From Xylogone sp. PMI_703 (Eukaryota; Ascomycota; Leotiomycetes): a stretch of DNA of 64,000 nt. The translations under genes and the position numbers were made by a program. The stretch lies in the NCBI GenBank assembly GCA_021399445.1, contig JAJTUQ010000009.1:1071501-1135500 (forward strand), written 5' to 3'. The notes below the pieces were generated by a model. The model did not search any database and was not told the origin of the DNA. It saw only the letters and a list, made by a program, of their open reading frames with translations. Position 1 is the first letter of the stretch; the number at the start of each line of letters is the position of its first letter. Below are positions 18,460 to 28,439 of the stretch, one piece after another.

Positions 18460-20585
18460 CATATAAATGATGTTTGCTTCCTAAGGCTTCAACTGGAGCC
18501 TGAGGACTCGTGTGGACCCTGTACCTGGGCCAAGTTTCAGGCCGGGCGGGAACGGCGCATTGACATCTGCACGTCACAGCCCTGCCAGTGTGCTGATTGG
18601 CTGCCACGGTTGCGCCACAATCAGGGGTACGACAGCTGCCAACGTCGCTGCAGATCGATGAGGGTCAAATAGCTTAATTCATCGTAGACTACTTGGCAAA
18701 TGCATAACCAAAAGCAATTCGAGAGCATTTCAATATAGATTTATCTTTAGGATGAGCTGATTCCTCCATTTCATGAGCACATTGTTGGTTTGGCTCCTCA
18801 TGTGACGAACGCGAACCAGACGCTACCGAAAGCTAGCCAGTGCCAAACCATGGTGCCCGCACAACGCGTACCAGAAAACGCGAAGACATGAAGAGGATTG
18901 TTTACATTACAGTATATCGAAGGGCAAATGTGCATTCATGAGCTTCTCATGGCCCAAAAAAGATGTATGCAATTAGAAAAATATATAGTAAAACTTCCCC
19001 GTGATAGGGCTATTATGTGATGTAAAAACTTATGCATGATTCGCACTATTGCATTAGATATCAGCCGCTGAATTGGGAGCACCCAGAACACAGGTCGAAT
19101 TAGTTCTGCTCCTTCGCAGGCGTACCTTCCCTTTCTATCTGTTGTTGTCTTTGCAGCCTGTTGCTAGTTGTTTTAGCTCAGTGATCTGTGTATATATGAC
19201 CCTGCCCACCCTCTCGTAGGGTTTCTCTCCTTGGCTTTCCTCGAGATTTTAGAAGTTGACCTTGAGATTCTGTATTCTAAATTCTTCTTACATTTTCTGG
19301 TGGTTCGAGTCCACCATGGCCAACTTTACATCTACCAACTTTACCCTCCCAACACCTACTCCTCCCGCGGCCGCCGCCACCCCGGCCAGTTCTTCTTCAT
19401 CCTCCTTCTATAATTTAGAAGTAGGGCAATTTGCCATCAGCGTATTTAGTCTTGTCTGCTTGGTGGTATTCGTATGGCTGGCGAAGTTATGCTTCCCAGG
19501 TTTGAGACCTGTGGCCTGGGTCCGCAGGATGATGGTCCTTTGGGGGTTGATGAAGAGGAAGGACGAGATGGAACTGGAGCAGCAAATTGCTGCCGAGTAA
19601 GTTCTTCTATCTTAGCATTACACTGGCTAACATAATGTAGGGAAGGAAGGAGACACAACACCAGCCGATGGGCTTGGGCTTCGTCGTTTGCAGGTGCCAA
19701 TGGCACCACGACCGCTGCTCCCGCTTCCGCTCCTGATGCAGCTGCAATTGCCTCTGCTGTTGCCACTGCTATTGCAGCTCTTCCCGCTCCCGCCGCTGCT
19801 GCCACCGCCGATGCTGCCGCCACCGCTGCCACCACCGCTGCTACTGTGGCCGCTGCTACTACTGCTGCCGCCGTAGCTTCTGCTGTTGCTGCTGCCCTCG
19901 CCACCGCTCCTCCAGCCCCGGCCCCAGCTCCAGCCCCAGCTCCCACCACTACCCCCATCGATGCTACCAGCAATACCTCCGCTTCTGGGGCAGTTGATCG
20001 TTTCTTTCGGGGTCTTCCCACCGCCGCCGCCCGCCCTTTTCGTGCTGCTGGTCATGCCGTCGGTCGTTCCGCTCGCGCTGGTGCTAGAGTCACCGCTGAT
20101 TCGGCTCGTGCTGCTGGTCGTGCTGTTAGTCGCTCCGCTCGCGCTGGAGCCACCTCTGATTTCCTCCGACCTACTGTCGATCTGGGCACTTCTCTTGAAA
20201 GTAAGTTTGCCCCTCCTAGCGATATCAATTATCCCTCATCCTCCAAATAAGCACATGTACTTATTATTGCTTATAGCTATTTCCTCAGTCAGTTCGGTGC
20301 TCTGTGCGGTGGAATGGGTCGGCGGACTGGGCCGGGTGTTTGTGAACTGGGGCGGTTTTTTTTAGGAAAATTCATTTTTTATGGAGCCCGGGCCCCTGTT
20401 TTTTGTTTTTGTTTTTTATTTAAAAAAAAAGAACAGAAAATTCATTTTGTTTTGTTTTCTGTCCCACTTCGAATGTTCCTTGTCCATCCCCCCTTCCACT
20501 TGCAGTGTGACACAGATCTGACATCTCTTCTAGGAATCTATATCATTTATATATCATGGTATGCTTGGCATCCATATACGATTTA
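18460..20585 (+). repeat. cassette copy 2 (shared promoter, A module, shared 3' end)
   Basis: This is homologous over its 5' 0.7-0.8 kb and its 3' end to cassette 1 (10425-12515), with the same order of conserved blocks (CTTCCTAAGGCTTCAAC, GGAACGGCGCATTGAC, CAAACCATGGTGCCCGCAC, CAGCCGCTGAAT, CTTCCCTTTCTATCTG). The coding centre is an A module rather than B. The two cassettes are about 8 kb apart in the same orientation. Confidence 0.75.
19316..20365 (+). CDS. A-module single-pass membrane protein with Ala/Arg-rich tail, 309 aa
   Basis: ATG at 19316 sits in a CCACCATGG context, with a TATATAT box at 19191. Exon 1 is 19316-19596, exon 2 19641-20200, exon 3 20277-20365, with canonical introns of 44 and 76 nt and the frame kept. 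Order: a Thr/Pro/Ala segment (MANFTSTNFTLPTPTPP), a Ser-run, one membrane helix (FAISVFSLVCLVVFVWLA), the juxtamembrane motif LRPVAWVRRM, LWGLMKRKDEMELEQQ, SRWAWASS, about 90 residues of nearly pure Ala/Thr/Pro, and two repeats built on AAGxAVxRSARAG (about residues 240-275). The end is a hydrophobic/Gly tail. I do not recognise the family. Six or more degraded relatives lie in the left array. Intact splice sites and frame suggest a working gene; the low-complexity tail could instead mislead the exon model. Confidence 0.6.
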
Positions 20586-21388
20586 TGTCACATATTTTTT
20601 TCACCTGGGCTTACCCACCCTTGATGATCCAAAAGCCCGTACTCTATCACTACTCTGGCTTGTATGCTGCAGACGAGTTTATAGAGACGAGAAACGCATT
20701 CCTACCTCTGAAGCTTAATAAGATAACAGAATGGTCGATATATCCGACGTGGCCTGCGATGCTGGTAGGGAAGATTACTAACTTCGAATTGCTAGGAACC
20801 AACAAGATGATACTCGGTCCAAGCTGCTAAAGAATACTGAATAATTCACAGGTGGGCTATGGCCGAATGACTGTCACATTCTTTCCATTCGGGCCTCCAA
20901 AGATATATCCCTCAATCACACTCTTGACCCTTTCTATTCCTTTTTTTTCTTCCAAGGAAAATCTCTGTTCCGACAAGCATGCTCACTCACTTGCTCAGTA
21001 GAAAATTGGTTTCTGCGGTTCCCAAAGCTCGCTGAACATGTAGTACTTTGAAAAGGTATCCCTGCAGCCAAGAATAGGTCCGCTTTGCTGTTTATCATTA
21101 TCTAATCCTCACTTTCCGACGTGTACTTGAAGTAAGTTCTTGTAATGTTCTGCCAGGTGACACAAGCCGGTATGGTAGGAGTGGCTGGATGGAGCAGCCT
21201 AGATGCCCTATAGTAGCTACTGGAAGCCCTATCTTTATAAAGAAGTGGCGCGCGCCTCTATATCGGGGGTATAGATATCAATTTGTATATAATTCGGAAG
21301 TTATTCTAGCTACTACTACACTATTATCTCGCAATTCATTTATAATTGTGCTACTCTAGCTCTATTCTTGGTCTGCCTTCAGTCTATA
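20586..21388. other. intergenic, nothing recognised
   Basis: About 0.8 kb between convergent genes, AT-rich, with no gene, tRNA or repeat recognised. The 3' ends of the A gene transcript and of the F-box gene should lie here. Confidence 0.45.
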
Positions 21389-22540
21389 CTAAACAAACTG
21401 AAACTTATAGCAACCATACTGCCTGTACCGCTGATAATGGGAACGAAATCTCTCCCAAGCTTTATTTATGTGTTTATCCATGCCGCTCTCAGAATACGCC
21501 CAATATATTCCCGCCATGTCCTTAATCTCTGACGGGCTTATTACCGAGTTAAATTTAAAGCTACCTCGCTCAAATGCCGAACAAATAGATCCAAGCTCAA
21601 AGTCAACTTTAGGTGGAACATTTTGTTCTTCTATGTCAATATGACTTTGCCAATCATGGTCTAAATGTGATTTTCCCTGCCCAAGGTCTTTCCACGTTGT
21701 AACGAACATTGTTAAACAGACGCCTCTTGCTATATTGAAATCTACCCGAAATTCGGTACGACAAAATTGGCATTTTATCAGGCCTTTATGAAGCGGAGCT
21801 GGCTGTCTTGCTGACCCTGGAGAGTCAACGGACCTAACATAATACGAGCATCGAGTTGCCCCTCCTGGTGATCCTATAAAAATATGAGGACAAATATGCA
21901 TGTTCCAGTCATTCAAATTTGTCAAGCTTGGCATAGTGATTGTGTGACTGCGTGTAAGTAACCTGCCATTGGAGACTCGGGCTGAGAACGAATTCCATTG
22001 AAGGCCAAATGGGTTTGGACAATAAATAATTTCTTTGGCTAATAGGGAATCGAGTAACTCTTTATACGGTCGCATTTGCCTTTTCCGTTTCATGATCATG
22101 CGGAATATGATAGGATTGAAATACCAAGAAATATAGTCGTCGATTTTATCTTTTTCGTGGCTGCTTTTCATACAAGGTAGTCTCTCAAATTTAGATCGGG
22201 ATAATAGCATGTAAGTTTTGGCATTGCTCTCAGTAACTCGATGGAAGCTTTTGCAGTGAAAGCATGCAATATGATTTCTCATGTGGTTTTCCGATAATAG
22301 TGCGAACGAATATTCAATAGAGTCGTCCAACTGTGAGGGAGCTTGCAGGTACTTCTCTTTGAATGCGTTATAAAAAGTCTGACAAGTGACCGCCAATGCC
22401 ACTTGCGAATCCAACGGAAGGAATTTGGTAATATACAAGAAAATTTCTAAGGGAAGTTGACCTAAGGACGTTGGCCGAACGGGCTTCGGTTGGCGAACTC
22501 TAGGTGGTCGCGTGCGAGAAAAGAGGGTTTTGAAACCCAT
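21389..22540 (-). CDS. F-box domain protein, 383 aa
   Basis: Single exon from ATG at 22540. After a basic N-terminus (TLFSRTRPPRVRQPKPVRP), residues about 26-65 read SLGQLPLEIFLYITKFLPLDSQVALAVTCQTFYNAF, a clear F-box (the Skp1-binding helix set). The rest carries paired cysteines (IACFHCKSFH near residue 93; IKCQFCRTEF near residue 256) that may form a structural zinc site, as in many fungal F-box proteins of this size. Such proteins recruit substrates to SCF ubiquitin ligases; this one has no recognisable WD40, LRR or Kelch substrate domain. Fungal genomes carry large lineage-specific sets of these, so no partner can be named. Confidence 0.8.
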   Translation of the reverse strand: MGFKTLFSRTRPPRVRQPKPVRPTSLGQLPLEIFLYITKFLPLDSQVALAVTCQTFYNAFKEKYLQAPSQLDDSIEYSFALLSENHMRNHIACFHCKSFHRVTESNAKTYMLLSRSKFERLPCMKSSHEKDKIDDYISWYFNPIIFRMIMKRKRQMRPYKELLDSLLAKEIIYCPNPFGLQWNSFSARVSNGRLLTRSHTITMPSLTNLNDWNMHICPHIFIGSPGGATRCSYYVRSVDSPGSARQPAPLHKGLIKCQFCRTEFRVDFNIARGVCLTMFVTTWKDLGQGKSHLDHDWQSHIDIEEQNVPPKVDFELGSICSAFERGSFKFNSVISPSEIKDMAGIYWAYSESGMDKHINKAWERFRSHYQRYRQYGCYKFQFV

Positions 22541-23178
22541 TTTAAATTTTCTAAATGCTGTATTTGACGAGAAATCCGGCAGATATACAAATACTAGTAC
22601 ATTAGAAGCGATTCTTTTGTTTTAATGTAAAAGCCAGTCGAAATTGGAATCGTCAAACCGGACTGAAACTATATGAGATTGATATTTCGACTACATGACG
22701 TAATAGTTTCTTCATTAATCTATTGATATTTAATTTAAGTGTTATACTTTCTGTCAGACCTATAAAATGTATAATCTTCTGAAATTCGAAAATATATGGA
22801 TTTGGCTTGGAGAGGGCGGCGTTCCTGACTATGTTCAGCTGGACAAGCGGCTTAAGAATTTCTAATACAAGGGTGGAGTATTTATGTAATTAAATGTCTG
22901 AACCAAATTTTCGGTTGAACATTCATTGCTGCCCCTTGATAAGAAATTATTTCACGCGCAAGAGAATCTGTTGTTTTAATAAATGCGAATATGCAGGGTG
23001 CGGGAATTGCAACTACATATACACTCGCATTCTGGCTACAAACTGAGAATCACAATAAACTCCCATTCGAGCTTATCTTAACCTATTTGCCAATCCTGCA
23101 CACTGATCTACCAGTAGATCACCACTTTATTGGGAAAAGCCTACTATATTTCATGGATGAGCCCATGGATGAGCCGGC
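22541..23178. other. AT-rich intergenic
   Basis: Very AT-rich 0.6 kb between the F-box promoter and the 3' end of the NmrA-like gene. A small plus-strand frame overlaps the end of that gene and is a shadow. Nothing else was seen. Confidence 0.45.
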
Positions 23179-24228
23179 CTATAGCTTTGTTTCTAACGCT
23201 CTTCTCAAAGTGTCTTCAAAGCTCTCAGGAATAATATCGGGAAATTTATCATTGTCCCATGGCTTTGGTACTGCAACAGCCTCTGGGTGACCTACGATGG
23301 CCTTCAGTGAATACAGCAACTCCGAATCAACGTCTCCTTCCTTAGCATACTTTGCAGCAATTTGAAGAGCCTCCGAATTTGGATGATAGATTCTGGTATA
23401 TTCTTTTCCTTGGATACGAGATGCCATATCAACGATCTCTCTCCAATAGTGAGTCGCCGTGGGTACTCTGAAGATGCGTTCTGGAGATTCCAATTTTCTG
23501 CCTGGAGGAGGCAATTTCAAGACGGAGGCTACAACGTACTTTGCGACACTTAAACGAACGTCAACGTCAAATATGCCATTATTGTGATATCAATAAGACT
23601 TTTCACTTACTCTGTCACTGCAGTGAAGGATTCGCTTGTTGTTTCACTTCCGAACATTTCGAATTTAGCCTCGTCAACGTAAAAGCCAAATGTGGGCTGA
23701 ACAGCATATTCCGTAAATGGTCCGGTGATCATTAACGTATATCCAAAGCCCTTATCCTTGTGCTCATCCACAGCTTTCTTTAAGTGATCGCGCGTGATAT
23801 GTTTGTCACGGAAGTATCTGTTGGTCAGATAAGGGCCTTGACCAATATCACTACCGAACTCAGAAGGGTAAAAGTGAGTAACGCCGCCCGAAATTGTAGC
23901 ATCAATGATTGCGGGCTGAGAAGCCATGGCATGATTGCCAACCATGCAAATGACGGTGTTGAATCCTAAGAGGTAGAGCACGATTAATCTAAGTGTTGAC
24001 ATCAGTGAGGTGGGAGGCAGACAGACCTTTGAAAGATTCAGGTTCAAGGAAGCTTCCACCCACTACCTCGATACCCGATTTTGCTTCTTCAGCATATTTG
24101 CCAATTTTTGAAGGGTCCGTAAGAATAGCCACACGTGAAAACTTGGACTTTTGGATAACAAATTGCTTGGCAACTTGTCTGCCCAAATAACCACCGGCTC
24201 CAACGAGAAGGATAGATTGCGAGGCCAT
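23179..24228 (-). CDS. NmrA/isoflavone-reductase-like NAD(P)-binding oxidoreductase, 3 exons, 308 aa
   Basis: Exons 24228-24027, 23965-23611 and 23548-23179; introns of 61 nt (donor GTCTGT) and 62 nt (GTAAGT). The joined frame is continuous through SFKGFNTVICMVGNHAMASQPAIIDA. The N-terminus ILLVGAGGYLGRQVAKQF is the Gly-rich dinucleotide-binding loop of the NmrA/PCBER group. GVTHFYPSEFGSDIGQ and the downstream TLMITGPFTEYAV match the family's substrate-side motifs. These enzymes are atypical short-chain dehydrogenases, often reducing aromatic or phenylpropanoid-like rings; several sit in fungal aromatic-polyketide clusters. The typical length is about 300 aa, so the gene looks complete. It lies 4 kb from the BVMO and could belong to the same pathway, which is inference only. 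Confidence 0.85.
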
Positions 24229-24901
24229 TTTCAGTATAACACGAGGTAATTATTGATATTTTATAAGAGGTGAGAATAAATATTTTGCGGGATAAGGAAG
24301 ATACTTTGAATGCTTTTATAGCTCTGGAGCTGATTTGAAATCAGTATTGTCATAGTAGTAACTAATACAACTGCATGACGGATTCGTGCAGCTCAAACAA
24401 CCCACCCATGGGTAATGCCAGTTTCGGGATACATAAATTCCCAGAACGGCTAATGATTAGAAAGTCAGTATCATAGATGGCCTCAACATTTTGCTGGAGA
24501 GCTTTGTACTAGCAGCAATTGACTGGATGGAATGAGACGTCGTCGATGAAAGTTGGCGACCTACTGCCGGATATTCTATATGTGGTCAGAGGTGTCGGAT
24601 TACTAATAATAGGCTTTCCATCCTTCCCTGCAGCGGCCAGGGGGGACCTCTGACCAGATCAAGCCTAGCTGCAACATTTCGCCAGGGAATGACTAATAAT
24701 ACTTCAGCTGGGGAGAAATTCCGCGAGGAGCTCAGCTGAGAAGCCTCATCAAAATTATCCATTATGAATCGATATATCATGAATTAATAAGCTAGGCATC
24801 CGTTTCCCGGCCTATGGAAGGCTAAAATTGCTTTGCTTCGTTCCTTCGCCAGTCCCATTGAATGCGACATTTCACACGCAAAGTGTTCCTCTACACCAAC
24901 C
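24229..24901. other. intergenic between divergent genes
   Basis: Presumed shared promoter region of the NmrA-like gene and the plus-strand gene at 24902. An 11-bp inverted repeat, TGGTCAGAGGT (24583-24593) and its complement (24646-24656), frames a 52-nt centre. No gene was seen. Confidence 0.45.
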
Positions 24902-26482
24902 ATGCCTTTACCCCCTGATCTCGAAGACGCTGTTTCCGTAAAGGACTTCTGGATAGTCTATTTACTATCAAAAGGGAATGACGAGATATTATCCACTCTA
25001 TCGGACAAGCAACAAAGCTGCGACCTTTTCGTCGGCGATAACGGCTACGGATTCACTCTGAGCGTCAGCCCCAGGTACCCCGGTGAAGCGACGCTCAGCT
25101 TTATCTCGTCTTCATCTCCTCCGGTTGATATTGCCAACACTGGCATACATCATTTTAGTTCTGCCCTACGCTGGAGCGAGGTGGATGTGATTTGCCGTGC
25201 CATCGCGGCCACAGACCAAAGCCTACCTCATCCCGGGATTCCACTTCTGTTTCTATCAACTTTCGCACCGATATGCATCGGAGACGATGTTGACTGGATA
25301 GCCTCCTTGGTTGACCAGGCTCTATCCAATATTGGGTTCACCTACTCAGAAATACGTGACGTGCTGATGGGGCTTGATGCGCGAGATGGCGGATTCCGGT
25401 GGCGTTACGACGATATTATCCACGATTGGGTGATTCAGCAATATCGCGACTATACATCTTCCAGAGCACTGTACTCGCATCGTAATACGAGCAGCAAGGA
25501 TTTCCCTTTCGAGACGTGGCCACTCATGCTATCTGCAGCGGAAGAAGCAGCAGCTCTGCTAGGCGACAAGACCCCAACTTCGTTGTTGGTCTCAGGGAAA
25601 TATATGCTTCCCCAAAAGTATATGTTCTATCTAACTGTATATATTGGAGAATCCCCCCATCCGCTGTTCCAAGGTGCTAAGGAGTTCTTCCCTACTGTCC
25701 TTGACCGTATTCTACGAGACTTGGACAGCGGAAATGCGTTTGGTAACAGTTCCCATATGCGAAGCCTTCCTGACGGCAAGTCGATTTATACCTCTTTCAA
25801 CACAAATGTACAATTTCATTGCGATCTAGACCATGGCCTACGCCTACTACAGAGCTCTCTGTTGTGGTTTGGAGCCCCAATCAATTCATACCTGACGGAC
25901 ACGAAGTTCTCCAGCTCATCAAAAAGAGAGCTTCTTCGAATCAGAGAGTTAGAAAGGCCTCGTGATACCGAGTCATACTTGGCCATAGGGTCTCTCAAAG
26001 CATTTTTCTACAAGGAAGGCAAGCCAGCTGCAACTGCAGGTGAGCCTGACTCAGGCAGACAGCTCATAATGGCATCCCTGGACAAGGCTAAGATGCCAGC
26101 GGCCAAGAATGGTTGGCGTACATTCACGGCACTGGATGGTGGAGAGCTTGATTTCTACGTTGGAGAAACTGTTTCAGAGGCAGTGCCGGACTTGTATACC
26201 ATAAAACTAAGACGGATATCTGCTGGTGTTGCGGGGTTGGTCTATGAGATGCTCACACATGGCAAAATGGCGCTGTTCCCGTTAATGGTTACGGTGGTGT
26301 CCGATTTGGTGCAGAGTACCAAGGAACAGCTAGGAGAACATGCGTACTCAGAACTTCCGCCTGCCAAGGAGCTCGGATCTGCGGAGGAACTGTTTGATAT
26401 CCTGGATCAAGGTCCGTATCAGTGGTGGTGTCGTGGGAATGATGTCCAAGCGGCGGGTGGCCCAGAGTTGTCTTCGGTGTAA
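24902..26482 (+). CDS. hypothetical protein, 526 aa
   Basis: A long single-exon frame. The in-frame upstream part (from 24833) has no ATG, so the start is the ATG at 24902 (CCAACCATGCC). The protein begins MPLPPDLEDAVSVKDFWIVYLL and shows no signal peptide. Aromatic/acidic segments recur (FTYSEIRDVLMGLDARDGGFRWRY; VQFHCDLDHGLRLLQSSLLWFG; ALDGGELDFYVGE). Near the end lies a hydrophobic stretch (MALFPLMVTVVSDLV). I do not recognise the family. The length and intact frame make it a confident gene of unknown role. Confidence 0.7.
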   Translation: MPLPPDLEDAVSVKDFWIVYLLSKGNDEILSTLSDKQQSCDLFVGDNGYGFTLSVSPRYPGEATLSFISSSSPPVDIANTGIHHFSSALRWSEVDVICRAIAATDQSLPHPGIPLLFLSTFAPICIGDDVDWIASLVDQALSNIGFTYSEIRDVLMGLDARDGGFRWRYDDIIHDWVIQQYRDYTSSRALYSHRNTSSKDFPFETWPLMLSAAEEAAALLGDKTPTSLLVSGKYMLPQKYMFYLTVYIGESPHPLFQGAKEFFPTVLDRILRDLDSGNAFGNSSHMRSLPDGKSIYTSFNTNVQFHCDLDHGLRLLQSSLLWFGAPINSYLTDTKFSSSSKRELLRIRELERPRDTESYLAIGSLKAFFYKEGKPAATAGEPDSGRQLIMASLDKAKMPAAKNGWRTFTALDGGELDFYVGETVSEAVPDLYTIKLRRISAGVAGLVYEMLTHGKMALFPLMVTVVSDLVQSTKEQLGEHAYSELPPAKELGSAEELFDILDQGPYQWWCRGNDVQAAGGPELSSV

Positions 26483-26960
26483 CCATCTTGGCACCGATTT
26501 TAGGCTTACCAAAAGGATAAAATGGCGTCCGTCCGTTCTCGAAAGTTCGTACTTTCCAGGAGATTGGTTGTTATGTCGTTCTGGTCTCCGTTTCGGTGGC
26601 TATTATGACAACCTTCATTAATTTACAAGAGCCAACGAGGATAGGGAATCGATCACAACACAGTAACATTGGAGCACACTTTATGATATTAAGATTTAAT
26701 CTAGTATCAAGCTCAAACATTTCACTGCATAAATAATTTCCGCATCTGAACATATTTGATGGTTAGCATGACTGGATTTAAGATTCTCTCTAAGGTATCA
26801 CAGCTAGCCATCATCCCATTCTCGTCTCCATACTTTGCCAATATAACTGTATCCATAGAAAAGCCTTAGTTCTCTCTGCAATCAACATCTATGGCCACTC
26901 AATCCACACCCACTGAAGTTCAATCCATCGTGGATTACGCTTACTTCCTAGCAAACCCCG

Positions 26961-27605
26961 TCAATGACCTATCAAGTATTGGAGATAAGCTCGTAGCTCC
27001 CACCTCGAGTCCGTTACACCATTGTGCAAATTGGGATCCTGAATATCTTTTGACGTAAAACGAAAGGCTGCCTTCAGAATCGTCTCCAAACTTGGCACGT
27101 GTGAGGAAAGCTCCTTCCAGACCCACTGCAATTCTATCCACTTCGGTGTCTTTTTGCTGCCTAGTAGGAGCTCCATATCCGGATGCCATAAGAACTCTCT
27201 CACAAACTTCAGCTCGTTCTCTCCAGCTTGTAACACGATGCCAACCCTTGAATGTTGTGCTAGGAATTGGTCATAAAACTCGCGAACAAGGCTCTTAAAT
27301 TGATCCGGCCCGCAGTATGCTCTCTGGCAAAGCGAAGACTTCCAAGGTTTGTTGAAATTCTGTTCCCGAGCCCAACGCATGACGTTTCTCTGATAGTCGG
27401 ATGGGTGCTGAAATTAGTAGTCTTTGACAACGTAGTGCCGATACTCGAATAGGGGAATTTTCTTATTAACTATCAGTTCTTTTGCCGCATCTTCGTTGAT
27501 GGTGACCCACGTCGCCCCCAGCTCGCTGTAATGCTGAGTACCGCTCCTATCAGTGTATGACTCGAAGTCAAACGTTAATAGAGTGGTGCTAATTACAGAA
27601 CCCAT
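26961..27605 (-). CDS. RNase H-like protein of Gfd2/YDR514C type (possible intron or nonsense codon)
   Basis: ATG at 27605. The N-terminal LLTFDFESY and later YSELGATWVTINED look like the first acidic motif and following strand of the Gfd2/YDR514C-type RNase H-like (DEDD) fold. The end DPNLHNGVTDSRWELRAYLQYL resembles its C-terminal His-Asn-x-x-x-Asp motif. The frame is interrupted by TAA at about 27415 (after HYVVKDY). That TAA lies in GACTACTAATTTCAG, a good branch site plus acceptor, so an intron ending there (for example from GTTAATAAG about 60 nt upstream) is possible, at the cost of removing part of a conserved strand. The alternative is a nonsense mutation (CAA to TAA). The frame stays open on both sides, in the same phase. 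Confidence 0.5.
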
Positions 27606-28439
27606 TGACCGTCGTCTCTCATCAGTACAAGAGATAGTACTGTACTGATAACATTGTGATATATCAGCGATGACTATTGTTTTTCGTCAGAACACGAGAT
27701 GATATCTCCATGAATTTTCGTTCGACAGGATCTTACCATCTTTTCATTTTGTTTGGGTTCTGTCTAAGTTGATTGCAGAAAAGATCTTTGTGGGTTATGG
27801 TTGTACAAAGTTGTAGGGTCCATGTCAAGACGGAGAATTGCAGGCTGACTTGTCAAATGGCGCACATGAATAATGCGTTTGTGGATGAAGTTGACTTGGG
27901 TTCTGGTCGCCACCAAGAGGAAAAGGTGGTGGTAAAGCTGAGGTTGAGATGTGGATGTTAGTCCTGTTGCTGTAAACTCTAAAGGGGTAGATGAACTGCT
28001 TACTGTATGAAAGTGAAGGACCAGCAGACAGAAGCCAAACTATCAAAGGGTCGAAGTCCTTCTATAGAAGAAGACTTGATAGAGATGTGATGGTGGTGGT
28101 GGTTGAAGGTGGAAGAAAAAAAGTCGAAGAGATGGGGGGGATGGAGGTATTTATAGGCGAGCCAGCAGAAGTCAATATATATTGAATTATCCATATTACC
28201 GAATGTAGACCATTATTCTAATAGTGAATGTGCCACATTATGCCACATTATGACTTATTCCAATGACCAGGTTTGGAGTGAAAGTTGTAATCATTGCTTC
28301 TACAGCTTTCATCCACTGTTGACGCATTTGACTTCTCAGTTCATACAATAATCCAGCAATTCAATATATCATTTCTCTGCATTCTTGCAATTAGACATTT
28401 TACTACTTGGCTATTCAATATGTCACAGATATTTCTTCT
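27606..28439. other. intergenic, nothing recognised
   Basis: About 0.8 kb holding the promoter of the RNase H-like gene and the 3' end of the BVMO gene. The small frames with GTGGTGGTGGT-type microrepeats (near 28090) are low complexity. Confidence 0.45.

Noticed and set aside
19446..20055. Long minus-strand frames rich in Ala/Gly/Ser opposite the A gene
   Set aside because: They are antisense shadows of the Ala/Arg-rich exon; the plus strand has promoter, perfect start context and canonical introns.
23160..23184. Short direct repeat ATGGATGAGCCC/ATGGATGAGCC
   Set aside because: Two 11-base units only; too short to interpret.
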